Source of the DNA: Paenibacillus oenotherae | GTDB lineage: Bacteria > Bacillota > Bacilli > Paenibacillales > Paenibacillaceae | Direction of reading: 5' to 3' | Length of the DNA stretch: 48,143 nucleotides | NCBI RefSeq assembly: GCF_019443105.1 | Contig: NZ_JAHZIJ010000029.1 | Location: 1-48,143, forward strand | Shown: piece after piece, positions 48,056 to 48,143 of the stretch | Position numbering within the stretch: the stretch's first letter is position 1 | How the letters are laid out: the number at the start of each line of letters is the position of its first letter | Notes under the pieces: model-generated | Seen by the model: only the letters and a program-made list of their open reading frames with translations | What the model was told of the DNA's origin: nothing | Database searches by the model: none | Made by a program: the position numbers and the translations under genes

Positions 48056-48143
48056 TTAAAAACCCTGTACGTGATTTCCGCGTCATAATGGTTGATATCA
48101 GTGGACGATTGGATCACGATACGATCTACATATTCCTGAAGGA
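48034..48143 (-). CDS. Large serine recombinase-like protein, C-terminal end (partial)
   Basis: On the minus strand a frame open from the window edge encodes LQEYVDRIVIQSSTDINHYD and then AEITYRVFNGGGEGI before a stop at 48034-48036. YVDRIVI followed by a strand ending in YRVF is typical of the end of large serine recombinases. The last codons read through the acceptor stem of the displaced ssrA copy, so the gene sits right at the attachment boundary. Only 35 residues are visible, so the call rests on a short stretch. Confidence 0.5.
   Translation of the reverse strand, partial: LQEYVDRIVIQSSTDINHYDAEITYRVFNGGGEGI

Overview
The window is a chromosomal segment of a Gram-positive, spore-forming Firmicute, most likely Paenibacillus or a close relative. 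Supporting signs are the elongator tRNA cluster behind a 23S gene, the HprK/Lgt/PpaX/HisZ gene order, the RapZ-YvcK-WhiA-HPr block, CggR-controlled glycolysis, a CtsR-type box at clpP and an Sda-like sporulation checkpoint protein. The species call is an inference from gene order and style; no database was searched.

Layout. 1-845: 3' end of 23S rRNA, a spacer in which I find no 5S gene, and six tRNAs (Met, Val, Asp, Phe, Tyr, Lys) closed by a terminator. 985-4356: a TagO/WecA-type glycosyl-phosphate transferase, a PucR/CdaR-type regulator and an MsmX/UgpC-type sugar ABC ATPase. 4554-7690: hprK, lgt, ppaX and a hexapeptide acyltransferase. 7739-14801: a histidine operon from a clear sigma-A promoter, hisZ-G-D-B-H-F-IE-J, with hisA missing from its usual place between hisH and hisF. 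14893-18900: prs, a TPR protein and trxB. 19104-23273: glcK, rapZ, yvcK, whiA and an HPr paralog that sits in the crh position but keeps His15. 23391-26000: a SIMPL protein, an Sda-like protein, a 115-bp tandem repeat, clpP under a CtsR-like box, and tRNA-Arg. 26113-33922: the glycolytic cluster cggR-gapA-pgk-tpiA-gpmI-eno with a recognisable CggR operator. 34021-40506: a sugar isomerase-like protein, secG, a DinB protein, rnr with a 13-unit 33-bp repeat in its tail, smpB and ssrA (tmRNA).

The unusual part is 40507-47810, an AT-rich island between the intact ssrA gene and a second, displaced copy of the 3' two-thirds of ssrA (47811-48055). It carries a membrane protein, a three-gene vWA / PP2C phosphatase / kinase cassette (the TerY-P triad, known as a candidate antiphage module), a small two-ORF remnant, and a reverse transcriptase fused to a trypsin-like protease. 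The RT has the retron hallmarks NAxxH and VTG as well as YADD. Directly upstream, a near-perfect 17-bp inverted repeat (45877-45894 with 46016-46032) starts where a TATAAT promoter would begin transcription and brackets about 120 nt. This is the expected a1/a2 architecture of a retron msr-msd RNA, so I read 45841-47794 as a complete protease-fused retron. The C-terminus of what looks like a large serine recombinase runs off the right edge on the minus strand, ending inside the displaced ssrA fragment. This suggests ssrA is a repeated integration target and that the island is one unit of an array.

How it works together: the backbone links carbon sensing (HprK, HPr, GlcK, RapZ, YvcK, CggR, glycolysis), cell-envelope and protein quality control (Lgt, SecG, ClpP, SmpB/tmRNA, RNase R) and histidine synthesis. 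The island adds two probable phage-defence modules side by side at the trans-translation gene.
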